Source of the DNA: Synergistaceae bacterium
GTDB taxonomy: Bacteria > Synergistota > Synergistia > Synergistales > Aminobacteriaceae
Length of the DNA stretch: 51,547 nt
Assembly (NCBI GenBank): GCA_017439345.1
Contig: JAFSJJ010000018.1
Span: 1 to 51,547 of the forward strand
Direction of reading: 5' to 3'
Part shown: positions 8,434-16,170 of the stretch, in pieces
Numbering within the stretch: position 1 is the stretch's first letter
Layout of the letters: every line of letters begins with the position of its first letter
Notes under the pieces: model-generated
The model's input: the letters and a program-made list of their open reading frames with translations, nothing else
What the model was told of the DNA's origin: nothing
The model's database searches: none
Position numbers and translations under genes: made by a program

Positions 8434-11400
8434 ATGGTTCACAGATTATATACAGAACGCAAGGACAAAAATAAATTCGAGGCTCTATCACTCTTGGGCG
8501 AACTTAAAAATATTTCCGGCAATGAGAATCTTTCACGCTTGAGAATTCTGAATCGCTATGACATTCAAGGACTCGATGATAAAGATTTAGACTCGTGCAA
8601 GTATTTAATTTTCGCAGAGAGCATGACTGATGACGTTATATATTCTCTTCCTGATGATAACTGCAAGATCTTAGCTGTAGAGTATTTACCCGGACAATAT
8701 GACTCAAGGGCAGACTCTGCGGAGACTTGCGCAAGTTTGTTACTCGGATTCAGACCCATTATAAAGACTGCGAGAATATATTTGCTCTACGGTGAAGTTA
8801 ATAATCTTGAGTCAATAAAAAAATTTCTGATTAACCCCGTCGAGTCCCGAGAAGCCCAGCTCACAGAATATGACTCTCTTGACATGAATTATTCGAGACC
8901 TGATGACGTTAAAAGCATTGATGATTATGACTCTCTCAAGAATTTAGCTATGAGTCATGAAGATCTTGAATGCTGCAAAAGATATTTTGACTCAGAAGGC
9001 AGAACACCTACTCAGACGGAAATTAAAGTTTTAGACACTTACTGGTCAGACCATTGCAGACATACTACTTTCTTGACCCGGATTAACAACGCAGAAATTC
9101 ACGACTCAGAAGTTCTTGACGCGTATAAAAAGTATTTAGAGATTCGCAAAGAGCTTAATTATGCAGACGACAAGCCAATAACTTTAATGGACATCGCAAC
9201 AATCGGGGCAAAGTACCTCAAGTCAAAAAATTTGCTTCATGACATAGTAGACTCAGAAGAGAATAACGCCTGCACAGTAAGAATTAACGTTAATAATGAG
9301 TCATGGTTATTACTCTTCAAGAACGAGACTCACAATCACCCCACAGAAATCGAGCCTTTTGGAGGAGCTGCAACATGTATCGGCGGTGCAATTAGAGATC
9401 CTTTATCAGGCCGGGCGTATGTCTATCAGGCAATGAGGGTAACGGGTGCTGCAGATCCTTTCACGCAAACTTTACCCGGAAAACTTTCACAACGCGCGAT
9501 AATCACAAAGGCTGCTGCTGGTTACAGCTCTTACGGAAATCAAATAGGACTCCCGACAGGACTCGTTACAGAAATTTATCACGAGGGCTACAGGGCAAAG
9601 CGTCTCGAGGTCGGAGCGGTTATAGCTGCTGTTCGTGAAGATAATGTTATTCGTGAAAGACCTTCAGACGGCGATTATGTATTATTGCTCGGCGGTCGGA
9701 CCGGACGTGACGGAATCGGAGGAGCAACAGGTTCGAGCGTCTCACACAGTTCAAGCTCATTAGAGACATGCGGGGCAGAAGTTCAGAAGGGTAACGCGCC
9801 AGAAGAGAGAAAATTGCAAAGATTATTCAGGAACTCGGAATTTACGAGATTAATCAAGAAATGCAACGATTTCGGAGCAGGCGGAGTAAGTGTAGCAGTC
9901 GGTGAACTTGCAGACGGTCTTGATATAGATTTGGACTCAGTGCCTTTGAAGTACGCAGGACTTGACGGGACAGAAATAGCAGTAAGCGAATCTCAGGAAC
10001 GAATGGCAGTAGTTATAGCTCCTGAAAATCTCGAACGCGTTAAATCTCTTGCACTAAGTGAGGACGTTCAAGCAACGGTTATAGCGCGAGTGAATGACTC
10101 AGGACGTATGCGAATGACCTGGCGGAATCGTGAAATAGTGAATCTTTCCCGCGACTTCATCAACAGCAACGGAGCTTCACGACACACTGACATAAAGATT
10201 AATGCTCCCGAAAAAGTTTGCGTTAATTCACATGATAAGGACTTCAGGACTAAATTATTTGACTCGCTAAGAGACTTGAATATATGTTCTCAAAGAGGCT
10301 TGTCAGAGAGATTTGACTCAACTGTCGGAGCTCACAGCGTGTTAATGCCTTTCGGAGGTAAATATCAGAAGACTCCTGCTCAATCAATGGCAGCAAAGAT
10401 TCCTGTTTATAACGGCGAGACTGACTCATGTTCGATAATGGCATACGGCTTTGACCCCTATAATTTCGAGTCATCAACTTTTGACGGAGCTTATATCTCA
10501 GTTCTTGAGTCTCTCTGCAAAGTCATAGCTTCAGGAGGCGACTTGACTCACTGCTGGCTTACGTTGCAAGAATATTTTGGGAAGCCCGGCTCAGACCCTG
10601 AACGGTGGGGCTTAGTGTTCGGGGCGTTATTAGGTGCATTGAAGGCGCAAATTGATTTTAACGTTGCTGCAATCGGCGGCAAAGACTCAATGAGCGGGTC
10701 ATTCATGACTCAGGACGGCAGAAATTTGGACGTACCTCCGACTTTGATAGCTTTTGCAGTGTCAGTTAGTAACGTGAATAAAATTATCTCGCCTGAATTC
10801 AAGCGTGCAGGTTCAAGGGTAATTATTATCGAGCCTGAATATAACTCGCGCGGAGTTCCTGAAGCTGACTCGCTCAAGAAAATATTTGCGTTAATTGACG
10901 AACTTAATTCGCGTAAAGAAATTCTATCGTGTTACGTACCTGTTCACGGCGGAGTCTTACCTGCTGTATTCAAAATGTGCATAGGCAATAATTTAGGCTT
11001 TGAGTTCGCAGACTCTATAAATCTTGACGATGATAGACGCTGTAAATTCATAATCGAGCTTGCAAATGATTCTCTTGATGACCATACAACACTTGGCCGC
11101 GTTATAGGGATTCCCGAAATAATTTACTTAGGTGAAAGAGTTAATTTACACGAAGCCGAGAAAGTTTATAACTCAGTGCTTGATAATATTTTCCCGACTG
11201 AAATTAACGAAGCTGCGAATATTCCTGCTCATGAAGTCAGAATACCTGAACGAGTCTTTTACTCACGAGGGGCGAAATCATCACCGAAATTCTTAATCCC
11301 TGTCTTTGCGGGAACTAACTGCGAGTACGAGACAGCAGAAGCAATTAACGAGTCAGGCGGAGAGGCAAAAATATTTGTCGTGAAGACTCTTACACCTGAA

Positions 11401-12084
11401 CTTATGAAAGAGTCAGCGGGGGATTTTGCGCGTTCACTCAATGAGTCTCAAGCTCTAGTTATTCCGGGGGGCTTCTCAAACGGCGACGAACCCGATGGAT
11501 CAGGAAAATTTATAGCGATATTCTTACGAAGTCCCGAAGTCCGCGAGTCACTCGAAAATTTAATTAATAACCGTGAAGGTCTTGTGTGTGGAATATGCAA
11601 CGGCTTTCAAGCTCTGGTCAAGACAGGGTTATTACCTTTTGGGAAGTTCACGAATCCTGAAGACTTAACGGCGACATTGACATTCAACAAGATCGGCAGA
11701 CATCAATCACGAATAATACGCTCTAAGATAATTGCGAATAGTTCCCCGTGGCTGAGAAAAACTCGAATTAACGATGTGTACTCGATCCCAATTTCACACG
11801 GCGAGGGCAGATTCATTTGCAGTGATGAGTTATTCAGCTCGTTAATGCAATCCGGACAAATTGCAGCCCAGTATGTTGACATGAATAATAATGCTTCAAT
11901 GGAAACTCAATATAACCCTTCAGGTTCATGCTTTGCTGTTGAGTGCGTAACTTCACCGGACGGCAGGATATTAGGACGAATGGGACATGTTGAACGAGTC
12001 GGGAATAATTTATATAAGAACGTCCCCGGAAATTATGATATGAAATTTTTTGAGTCTGCGTGTGAATACTTCAGGAAGTTATGA
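8434..12084 (+). CDS. purL: phosphoribosylformylglycinamidine synthase, single-chain form with glutaminase domain
   Basis: 1216 aa. It converts FGAR plus glutamine and ATP to FGAM (fourth step of purine synthesis). The synthetase half carries YWSDHCRHTTF near residue 202 and the ATP-site segment KNETHNHPTEIEPFGGAA near 295; a second synthase-like half follows (AIGGKDSMSGSF). From ~950 to the end is a class I glutamine amidotransferase domain: VFAGTNCEYETA, GGFSNGDEP, the Cys nucleophile in VCGICNGFQAL (~1051), and the catalytic His in SHGEGRF (~1121). This organisation, at about 1.2 kb of codons, matches the clostridial-type large PurL, which needs no separate PurQ or PurS. It shares an operon with purD. 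Its 3' end is overlapped on the other strand by a remnant reading frame of the neighbouring glycosyltransferase. Confidence 0.96.
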   Translation: MVHRLYTERKDKNKFEALSLLGELKNISGNENLSRLRILNRYDIQGLDDKDLDSCKYLIFAESMTDDVIYSLPDDNCKILAVEYLPGQYDSRADSAETCASLLLGFRPIIKTARIYLLYGEVNNLESIKKFLINPVESREAQLTEYDSLDMNYSRPDDVKSIDDYDSLKNLAMSHEDLECCKRYFDSEGRTPTQTEIKVLDTYWSDHCRHTTFLTRINNAEIHDSEVLDAYKKYLEIRKELNYADDKPITLMDIATIGAKYLKSKNLLHDIVDSEENNACTVRINVNNESWLLLFKNETHNHPTEIEPFGGAATCIGGAIRDPLSGRAYVYQAMRVTGAADPFTQTLPGKLSQRAIITKAAAGYSSYGNQIGLPTGLVTEIYHEGYRAKRLEVGAVIAAVREDNVIRERPSDGDYVLLLGGRTGRDGIGGATGSSVSHSSSSLETCGAEVQKGNAPEERKLQRLFRNSEFTRLIKKCNDFGAGGVSVAVGELADGLDIDLDSVPLKYAGLDGTEIAVSESQERMAVVIAPENLERVKSLALSEDVQATVIARVNDSGRMRMTWRNREIVNLSRDFINSNGASRHTDIKINAPEKVCVNSHDKDFRTKLFDSLRDLNICSQRGLSERFDSTVGAHSVLMPFGGKYQKTPAQSMAAKIPVYNGETDSCSIMAYGFDPYNFESSTFDGAYISVLESLCKVIASGGDLTHCWLTLQEYFGKPGSDPERWGLVFGALLGALKAQIDFNVAAIGGKDSMSGSFMTQDGRNLDVPPTLIAFAVSVSNVNKIISPEFKRAGSRVIIIEPEYNSRGVPEADSLKKIFALIDELNSRKEILSCYVPVHGGVLPAVFKMCIGNNLGFEFADSINLDDDRRCKFIIELANDSLDDHTTLGRVIGIPEIIYLGERVNLHEAEKVYNSVLDNIFPTEINEAANIPAHEVRIPERVFYSRGAKSSPKFLIPVFAGTNCEYETAEAINESGGEAKIFVVKTLTPELMKESAGDFARSLNESQALVIPGGFSNGDEPDGSGKFIAIFLRSPEVRESLENLINNREGLVCGICNGFQALVKTGLLPFGKFTNPEDLTATLTFNKIGRHQSRIIRSKIIANSSPWLRKTRINDVYSIPISHGEGRFICSDELFSSLMQSGQIAAQYVDMNNNASMETQYNPSGSCFAVECVTSPDGRILGRMGHVERVGNNLYKNVPGNYDMKFFESACEYFRKL

Positions 12085-12229
12085 ATTCTGCTCATGATAG
12101 ATGTAATATTTCTGAGCATAAATAGTTTCACTGCCTGCTTAATCATTGAAGCTATGCTGTCAGCTCTTCTTATTCTGTGCAGAAATATGCAGGGCGGGTA
12201 CTTGTCCTCGATGTGAGGGTCTTGAATTT
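12033..12229 (-). pseudogene. out-of-frame C-terminal remnant of the glycosyltransferase
   Basis: An open frame of about 65 codons without its own start continues from the glycosyltransferase stop, offset by one base. It contains YPPCIFLHRIRRA, similar to the Tyr-Pro/His-Arg endings seen in this kind of glycosyltransferase, and runs 52 bases into the 3' end of purL on the opposite strand. Similarity was judged from memory of the family, not by alignment. Confidence 0.45.
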
Positions 12230-12931
12230 TTATTGCTCCTGCCCATTTATGCGGTTGGGCGGGAGTAATTTTTTCCCAAGAAATTTTTTTATTGCATTGA
12301 CTCTTTTCGCTCCTAATAAATCCTTTATTAATTCTCTGAACGAATGATAACTTGGTGCTATATAAGGCTCTTTGTGAGGCTTAACTCCCCGTAACTTTGA
12401 AACTATGCTCAATAGTGATTGATCTTCCCTGTGTTCTATGCATTCACCGTAATCTTCGTCTGGTCTTAGAGGCGTGATAAGCTCCGGACGCTGTACAAGT
12501 TCAAGCCATTCGCGAATAAAATTTATTGACTCTTGAGATTTCCTGACGAACACAAAACCGCCCTGTACCTGCCTTGAGTTCTTTATATCTTCGCGGCTGC
12601 TAATTCCGAGCAGTTCAAAAACTTTCGGCTTAGTCCATTGTCTATTTATAAAAGCAATATCAGTTACCCATATATCACTCTTGCTTTCATTGATACTTTT
12701 AAGGAAATGACTAACGCTCCTGAAGAAAAAAGCTCCTGAGTCGCAGTAAAAAATATAGTCGCCGTTGTTGACTTGTTCGAGTGTCTTGTAAATTATATAC
12801 GGTTTCCAGAGCCAAAGACCATTGCCGCGCGTTACGTCAAGAATCTCTGCATGTGCTGCCCTGAATTCCGAGTCAATACTCTCCTGGCCGTACTCGATGA
12901 CTTTATCGAATCTGCCGAAGATTTTTCCCAT
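12230..12931 (-). CDS. glycosyltransferase-like protein, apparently damaged at both ends
   Basis: The uninterrupted ATG-to-stop part is 233 aa. It resembles bacterial glycosyltransferases of the type with RGNGLWLWKPYIIYKTL and a DxD-like YCDSGA (~residue 61-66) and HREDQSLLSIVSK near 175. These act in surface-polysaccharide assembly; donor and acceptor are unknown. Family-like sequence continues in frame upstream of the ATG (YIILINYANEQYKCQQKFAS, to about 12995) but no ATG, GTG or TTG lies there, and no ribosome-binding site precedes ATG 12931. Downstream of the stop, a -1 frame reads DPHIEDKYPPCIFLHRIRRA to a stop at 12033, which looks like the missing C-terminus; a one-base change in the T5 run at 12227-12231 would join them. 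As read here the gene is probably off or decaying. Confidence 0.6.
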   Translation of the reverse strand: MGKIFGRFDKVIEYGQESIDSEFRAAHAEILDVTRGNGLWLWKPYIIYKTLEQVNNGDYIFYCDSGAFFFRSVSHFLKSINESKSDIWVTDIAFINRQWTKPKVFELLGISSREDIKNSRQVQGGFVFVRKSQESINFIREWLELVQRPELITPLRPDEDYGECIEHREDQSLLSIVSKLRGVKPHKEPYIAPSYHSFRELIKDLLGAKRVNAIKKFLGKKLLPPNRINGQEQ

Positions 12932-12996
12932 CCATGAAGCAAATTTCTGCTGACATTTATATTGTTCGTTAGCGTAATTTATAAGGATAATATAAG

Positions 12997-13026
12997 GCTT
13001 GGTGCTTGGTGCTTGGTGCTTGGTGC
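12997..13026. repeat. heptanucleotide tandem repeat, (GCTTGGT)4 plus two bases
   Basis: Four perfect GCTTGGT copies at 12997-13003, 13004-13010, 13011-13017 and 13018-13024, followed by GC. On the minus strand this reads ACCAAGC and starts directly after the -10 box of the glycosyltransferase promoter. Because 7 is not a multiple of 3, a change in copy number would shift the frame of anything translated through it. Confidence 0.9.
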
Positions 13027-13055
13027 AGTGTAGCGGTCTTATTTGTATTTGTCAA
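13027..13055 (-). promoter_or_regulatory. sigma-70-type promoter upstream of the glycosyltransferase
   Basis: On the minus strand TTGACA (13055-13050), a 17-base spacer, and TACACT (13032-13027). The -35 is a perfect match and the -10 matches four of six. The predicted transcription start falls inside the heptamer repeats. Confidence 0.6.
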
Positions 13056-13127
13056 GAGTCATTATACTCGCTTTCACGTAAAATTTTTCGTGAATTATAT
13101 CACACCGTCAGCCTTATATATTTTATA

Positions 13128-13877
13128 TTATGCTTTCACCCAGAGATCATCGAGCCATAATCTTGCTTTGATTTTATATCCGTGATCTAGCATGAAGCGT
13201 ATTATTCTGCGTTCGCGTTCCGGGCCTTTGTTATTCTCAATCGTGAAGCATGTAATATCGACTTTGTTAAAATCTATTCCGTTGAGGACTCCGAGTTCTG
13301 CGCCTTCGACATCAAGAGAGACGAAATCAACGTGAGTAATTCCGCGTTCTTCGAGAATATCAGCAAGTCTTCTCACTTGAACCGTGTAGCGTGTCTTGAC
13401 TTTGCCTTTATAATCTACTTCAGTTGAGAAACCTGACATATAATGATCTTCGTACTCGCAAAATTCTATTTCACCGTTTGAGCTTCCCAGAGCACACTGA
13501 AGGCATTCTATATTGCGTTCGGACTTCCATTTGTCATTTTGAGTCTTCATTGGTTCAAACGCTAAGCCTGACCAGCCTCGAGTCTTCTCGAAAAAATAAG
13601 TGTTGTTGATCTTCACAGGGTCATTGCCTCCGATGTCGAGGAAGAAGCCCCCTTGTTTACGCTTGAATACGTACTTGTCGATAAAATAGTCTTGAAGTGC
13701 CTGGCTGTAATACTGTTCGCCGTCCAAGAATCTTCCGAGTTCGATCTGTTCCTGCCAGCTGCCCAGAACTAAGAAACTTGGGATGAATCTGCGAAGTTGT
13801 GAAATAACGTAATCGTCTTTGCGTTTCTTGAGATAGTTCCATAAGAATGACGGGATTACTTTCTTGATTAAGCGCAT
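13128..13877 (-). CDS. FkbM-family SAM-dependent methyltransferase
   Basis: 249 aa. The FkbM pattern is clear: YSQALQDYFIDKYVF, the SAM-binding GGFFLDIGGNDP at residues ~76-87, AFEPMKTQNDKW, the middle strand IECLQCALGSSNGEIEF, and DFVSLDVEGAELGVL near 185. Enzymes of this family O-methylate sugars or polyketides; next to a glycosyltransferase it most likely methylates a surface glycan, but the substrate cannot be read from sequence. The start has a good AGGAGG site ten bases upstream. Its own leader carries a promoter and an intrinsic terminator, which suggests attenuation. Confidence 0.88.
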   Translation of the reverse strand: MRLIKKVIPSFLWNYLKKRKDDYVISQLRRFIPSFLVLGSWQEQIELGRFLDGEQYYSQALQDYFIDKYVFKRKQGGFFLDIGGNDPVKINNTYFFEKTRGWSGLAFEPMKTQNDKWKSERNIECLQCALGSSNGEIEFCEYEDHYMSGFSTEVDYKGKVKTRYTVQVRRLADILEERGITHVDFVSLDVEGAELGVLNGIDFNKVDITCFTIENNKGPERERRIIRFMLDHGYKIKARLWLDDLWVKA

Positions 13878-13915
13878 GTTAAATTGAGCCTCCTGATGAG
13901 ATTATCTGTGCAACG

Positions 13916-13960
13916 AAAAAAGCTCCCTGCCAAATATAAATAAATAAAATGACAAGGAGC
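13916..13960 (-). terminator. intrinsic terminator in the leader of the FkbM gene
   Basis: The minus strand forms an 11-bp stem, GCTCCTTGTCA with TGGCAGGGAGC (two G-U pairs), around a 17-base AT-rich loop, followed directly by TTTTTT. The plus-strand version has two C-A mismatches, so the signal works on the minus strand. It lies between promoter 14094-14065 and the FkbM ribosome-binding site. Confidence 0.75.
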
Positions 13961-14058
13961 AGTATTATTCGCTGTGTGAAATAAAATTAAATTTTGATTG
14001 TTATGATTTTTTCTGTTATGATGAAAGGTTGAGAGAACATAATTTAGCTGTGAGCTGT
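13916..14058 (-). ncRNA. candidate ~140-nt terminated leader RNA or small RNA
   Basis: A consensus promoter would start transcription near 14058 and the intrinsic terminator would end it near 13916, giving a discrete RNA upstream of the FkbM gene. It starts in heptamer repeats. It holds a possible 17-codon peptide (ATG at 14040, stop at 13987) with no visible ribosome-binding site. It could be an attenuated 5' leader or an independent small RNA; sequence alone does not decide. Confidence 0.4.
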
Positions 14059-14064
14059 GAGCTG
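14046..14064. repeat. heptanucleotide tandem repeat, 2.7 copies of AGCTGTG
   Basis: AGCTGTG at 14046-14052 and 14053-14059, then AGCTG. On the minus strand the repeat follows the -10 box immediately, the same position as the GCTTGGT repeats at the glycosyltransferase promoter. Confidence 0.7.
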
Positions 14065-14094
14065 ATTATACACAGATTTAGTAATCATTGTCAA
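14065..14094 (-). promoter_or_regulatory. consensus promoter upstream of the FkbM leader
   Basis: On the minus strand TTGACA (14094-14089), an 18-base spacer, and TATAAT (14070-14065): both hexamers are perfect. It lies downstream of the permease gene and drives the terminated leader and FkbM. Confidence 0.75.
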
Positions 14095-14145
14095 TGTATA
14101 TTTATGTCCCTTTCATAGAAAATAGAAAAATTTTTCGCAATTATA

Positions 14146-15066
14146 TCACAGTCCCAGAAGCTCAACACATAAACCGTTCAATAACGAATACGCAATGATA
14201 AAGACTATATACGCTATGAATTTTCCTGCTCCCAGAACTATCTTTAACGCTCCCAGATTCGTAATCTTCGTAGCAGGCCCGGTTATCATGAATGCACTTG
14301 CACTAGCCATGCTCATACCGTCCGCGAGCCATTGAATTAATAACGGGATCGTACCTCCTCCGCAGGCATAAAGGGGAACTCCTATAGTAGCTGCCATTAG
14401 GACACCGAAGCCGTTCTTGCGTCCGAATAATCTTGCGAATGAATCAGCAGGAACGTAACGCATGAATAAAGCCGTTAAGAATATCCCGAGTAAGAAATAT
14501 AAGCCCGTTGCTTTAATGTTTCTATAAAAATTTTTGATATAACGCATAAATAAATTCGGATCTGTATCTCTATTTGAAGACTCATAGAGTCCAGTGAAGT
14601 TAAAGAAGTTCTTACCCGTTAATCTGTTATATAAATTCACAGCGAGTCCAGCACACACTCCGCACATGAAGCAAGAGATGACTCGAACAAGTAAAGCAGT
14701 CCGGCCAAGTGCAGTGCTGTAAATTATGAGCTGTGGATTAAGCAGGATCGAAGCCGTCATGAATGAAGCAAGCCAGTCCTCACGCATTCCCTTCTCTGAG
14801 AACGAAGCAGTTACAGGAATAGTCCCGTACATGCAAAGAGGTGAAGCAATACCCAGAATGCACGCAGGAACTATCCCGAACAGACTTAATTTTTTAGAGC
14901 TGAGAGAAGCAAATATCTCATGAATTTTTTTCTTGCCGAAGACTGATATAAACGAGCCTATTGCAAGTCCCGCCAGCCAGTAAAAATAAATCTGCTCAAG
15001 CTGTAACGTGAAGTAATACCATAGATATATAAACTCTCTGTTAAGAATCTTAATAATATTAGTCAA
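14146..15066 (-). CDS. YraQ/UPF0718-type permease
   Basis: 306 aa, hydrophobic throughout, with about eight membrane segments. It shows the two-halved architecture of the COG0701 predicted permeases, with a Cys-containing turn in each half: SPLCMYGTIPV around residue 76-85 and PLYACGGGTIPLL around 230. Relatives include metal or metalloid efflux permeases such as ArsP, but no arsenic or copper regulator is nearby, so the substrate is unknown. Its start overlaps the end of the upstream DUF362 gene by eight bases, indicating co-translation. Confidence 0.75.
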   Translation of the reverse strand: MTNIIKILNREFIYLWYYFTLQLEQIYFYWLAGLAIGSFISVFGKKKIHEIFASLSSKKLSLFGIVPACILGIASPLCMYGTIPVTASFSEKGMREDWLASFMTASILLNPQLIIYSTALGRTALLVRVISCFMCGVCAGLAVNLYNRLTGKNFFNFTGLYESSNRDTDPNLFMRYIKNFYRNIKATGLYFLLGIFLTALFMRYVPADSFARLFGRKNGFGVLMAATIGVPLYACGGGTIPLLIQWLADGMSMASASAFMITGPATKITNLGALKIVLGAGKFIAYIVFIIAYSLLNGLCVELLGL

Positions 15067-15988
15067 TGCTCACAAGTTTATATTCGCGTGAACCGAGTCC
15101 GATTTCCGCAGCGTGTTCAACCGTGTGAATTCCGTGACGTGATTCCATGCGGTTAATTAATGACTTGCCGTCGGGAGCTTTGTAGACCAAATCAACACAG
15201 GCTTGATCAAGTGCTACAGGGTCAAGAGATCCGAGAATGCCTATATCGTGCATGTCAGGTGCAGCCGGGTTGCCGTCGCAGTCGCAGTCAACGCTAAGAT
15301 GATTCATGACGCTGATGTACATAATTTTTTTGCCGTTGTCGAGTGAGTCAGAAACAGCCTTTGCAGCCTCAGCCATTGACTCAAGAAAATCATCCTGCTT
15401 GTCGTACCATATTGAGCCGGTTTCTCTAGTTCCTGCCGTGTGAATTATGACTTTGCCCCTTGATGACGCTATGCCGATTGAAATATTCTTTAACGCTCCA
15501 CCGAAGCCTCCCATTGCGTGGCCTTTGAAGTGAGTCAGAACTAACACGAAATCATAATCTTTGAAGTGTGAGCCTACTGCGTCAAACTTTAAGTGCTTCC
15601 CGTTCGTAACAGGCAGCTCGATATCGCCTTCAGAGTCCATGATGTCGACCTTAGCAATTTTCGTGAAGCCGTGATCTTCTGCGACCTGCATATGCATAGC
15701 CGTTGCTGATCTTGAACCGCCGTAAGCTGTGTTGCATTCGACTATAGTTCCGTTGACTTTCTGAACGAGTTCCTTAATTAAGTCCGGTGATAAATAGTGA
15801 GTGTTGCCTGCCTCGCCTGTACTGAGCTTGACTGCTACTTTGCCCGTTGCCTCGCGTCCGAGAGCGTTGTAAATCGCCATGATTCCTGCCGGTGAAATAT
15901 CTTTCGTGAAGAAGACCTGAGACTCAGCAGCACATGAAGCACTTGCAATAAGAGTTACGAGTAATATAGATAGTAAGAATTGTTTCAT
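15059..15988 (-). CDS. exported DUF362-domain protein
   Basis: 309 aa with a Sec signal peptide (hydrophobic residues 4-18, cleavage near ASCA/AES; the Cys does not fit a clean lipobox). The rest matches DUF362: HFKGHAMGGFGGALKNISIG in the middle and GILGSLDPVALDQACVDLV near the end. Many DUF362 proteins carry a ferredoxin domain; this one has none and is periplasmic, so it is not an obvious electron carrier. A CDCDGNP stretch (~residue 240) could bind metal. An AAGGAGG ribosome-binding site precedes the start. The family has no settled function; pairing with a Cys-containing permease hints at a metal- or redox-related role, which is inference. Confidence 0.8.
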   Translation of the reverse strand: MKQFLLSILLVTLIASASCAAESQVFFTKDISPAGIMAIYNALGREATGKVAVKLSTGEAGNTHYLSPDLIKELVQKVNGTIVECNTAYGGSRSATAMHMQVAEDHGFTKIAKVDIMDSEGDIELPVTNGKHLKFDAVGSHFKDYDFVLVLTHFKGHAMGGFGGALKNISIGIASSRGKVIIHTAGTRETGSIWYDKQDDFLESMAEAAKAVSDSLDNGKKIMYISVMNHLSVDCDCDGNPAAPDMHDIGILGSLDPVALDQACVDLVYKAPDGKSLINRMESRHGIHTVEHAAEIGLGSREYKLVSID

Positions 15989-16059
15989 GTAAAGAATTCC
16001 TCCTTAATAAATATTGCGTTAGAGAATAAAACATGAAGCGCGCTTTAATAAAACTGCGT

Positions 16060-16073
16060 AAATTACGTAATTT
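16060..16073. promoter_or_regulatory. 14-bp perfect palindrome between divergent genes
   Basis: AAATTACGTAATTT is fully self-complementary and sits between the divergent DUF362 and Sel1 genes. It has the form of a dimeric repressor site, though AT-rich palindromes also arise by chance. Confidence 0.3.
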
Positions 16074-16170
16074 GAGTTTTGAAGAAAAATTTATATTTAT
16101 CTGTGATAAAGAATTATAGAGATACATGAATTACAAAAAAATTTTATTTATACATGGAGGCTTTCTTATT

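Noticed and set aside
13027-13060. TTG at 13055 as the current start codon of the glycosyltransferase
   Set aside because: It belongs to a strong -35 hexamer, and with four repeats its frame ends at a TAA before the glycosyltransferase sequence.
15924-16127. 67-codon minus-strand frame over the start of the DUF362 gene
   Set aside because: It overlaps the signal peptide in another frame and its product looks like random AT-rich translation.
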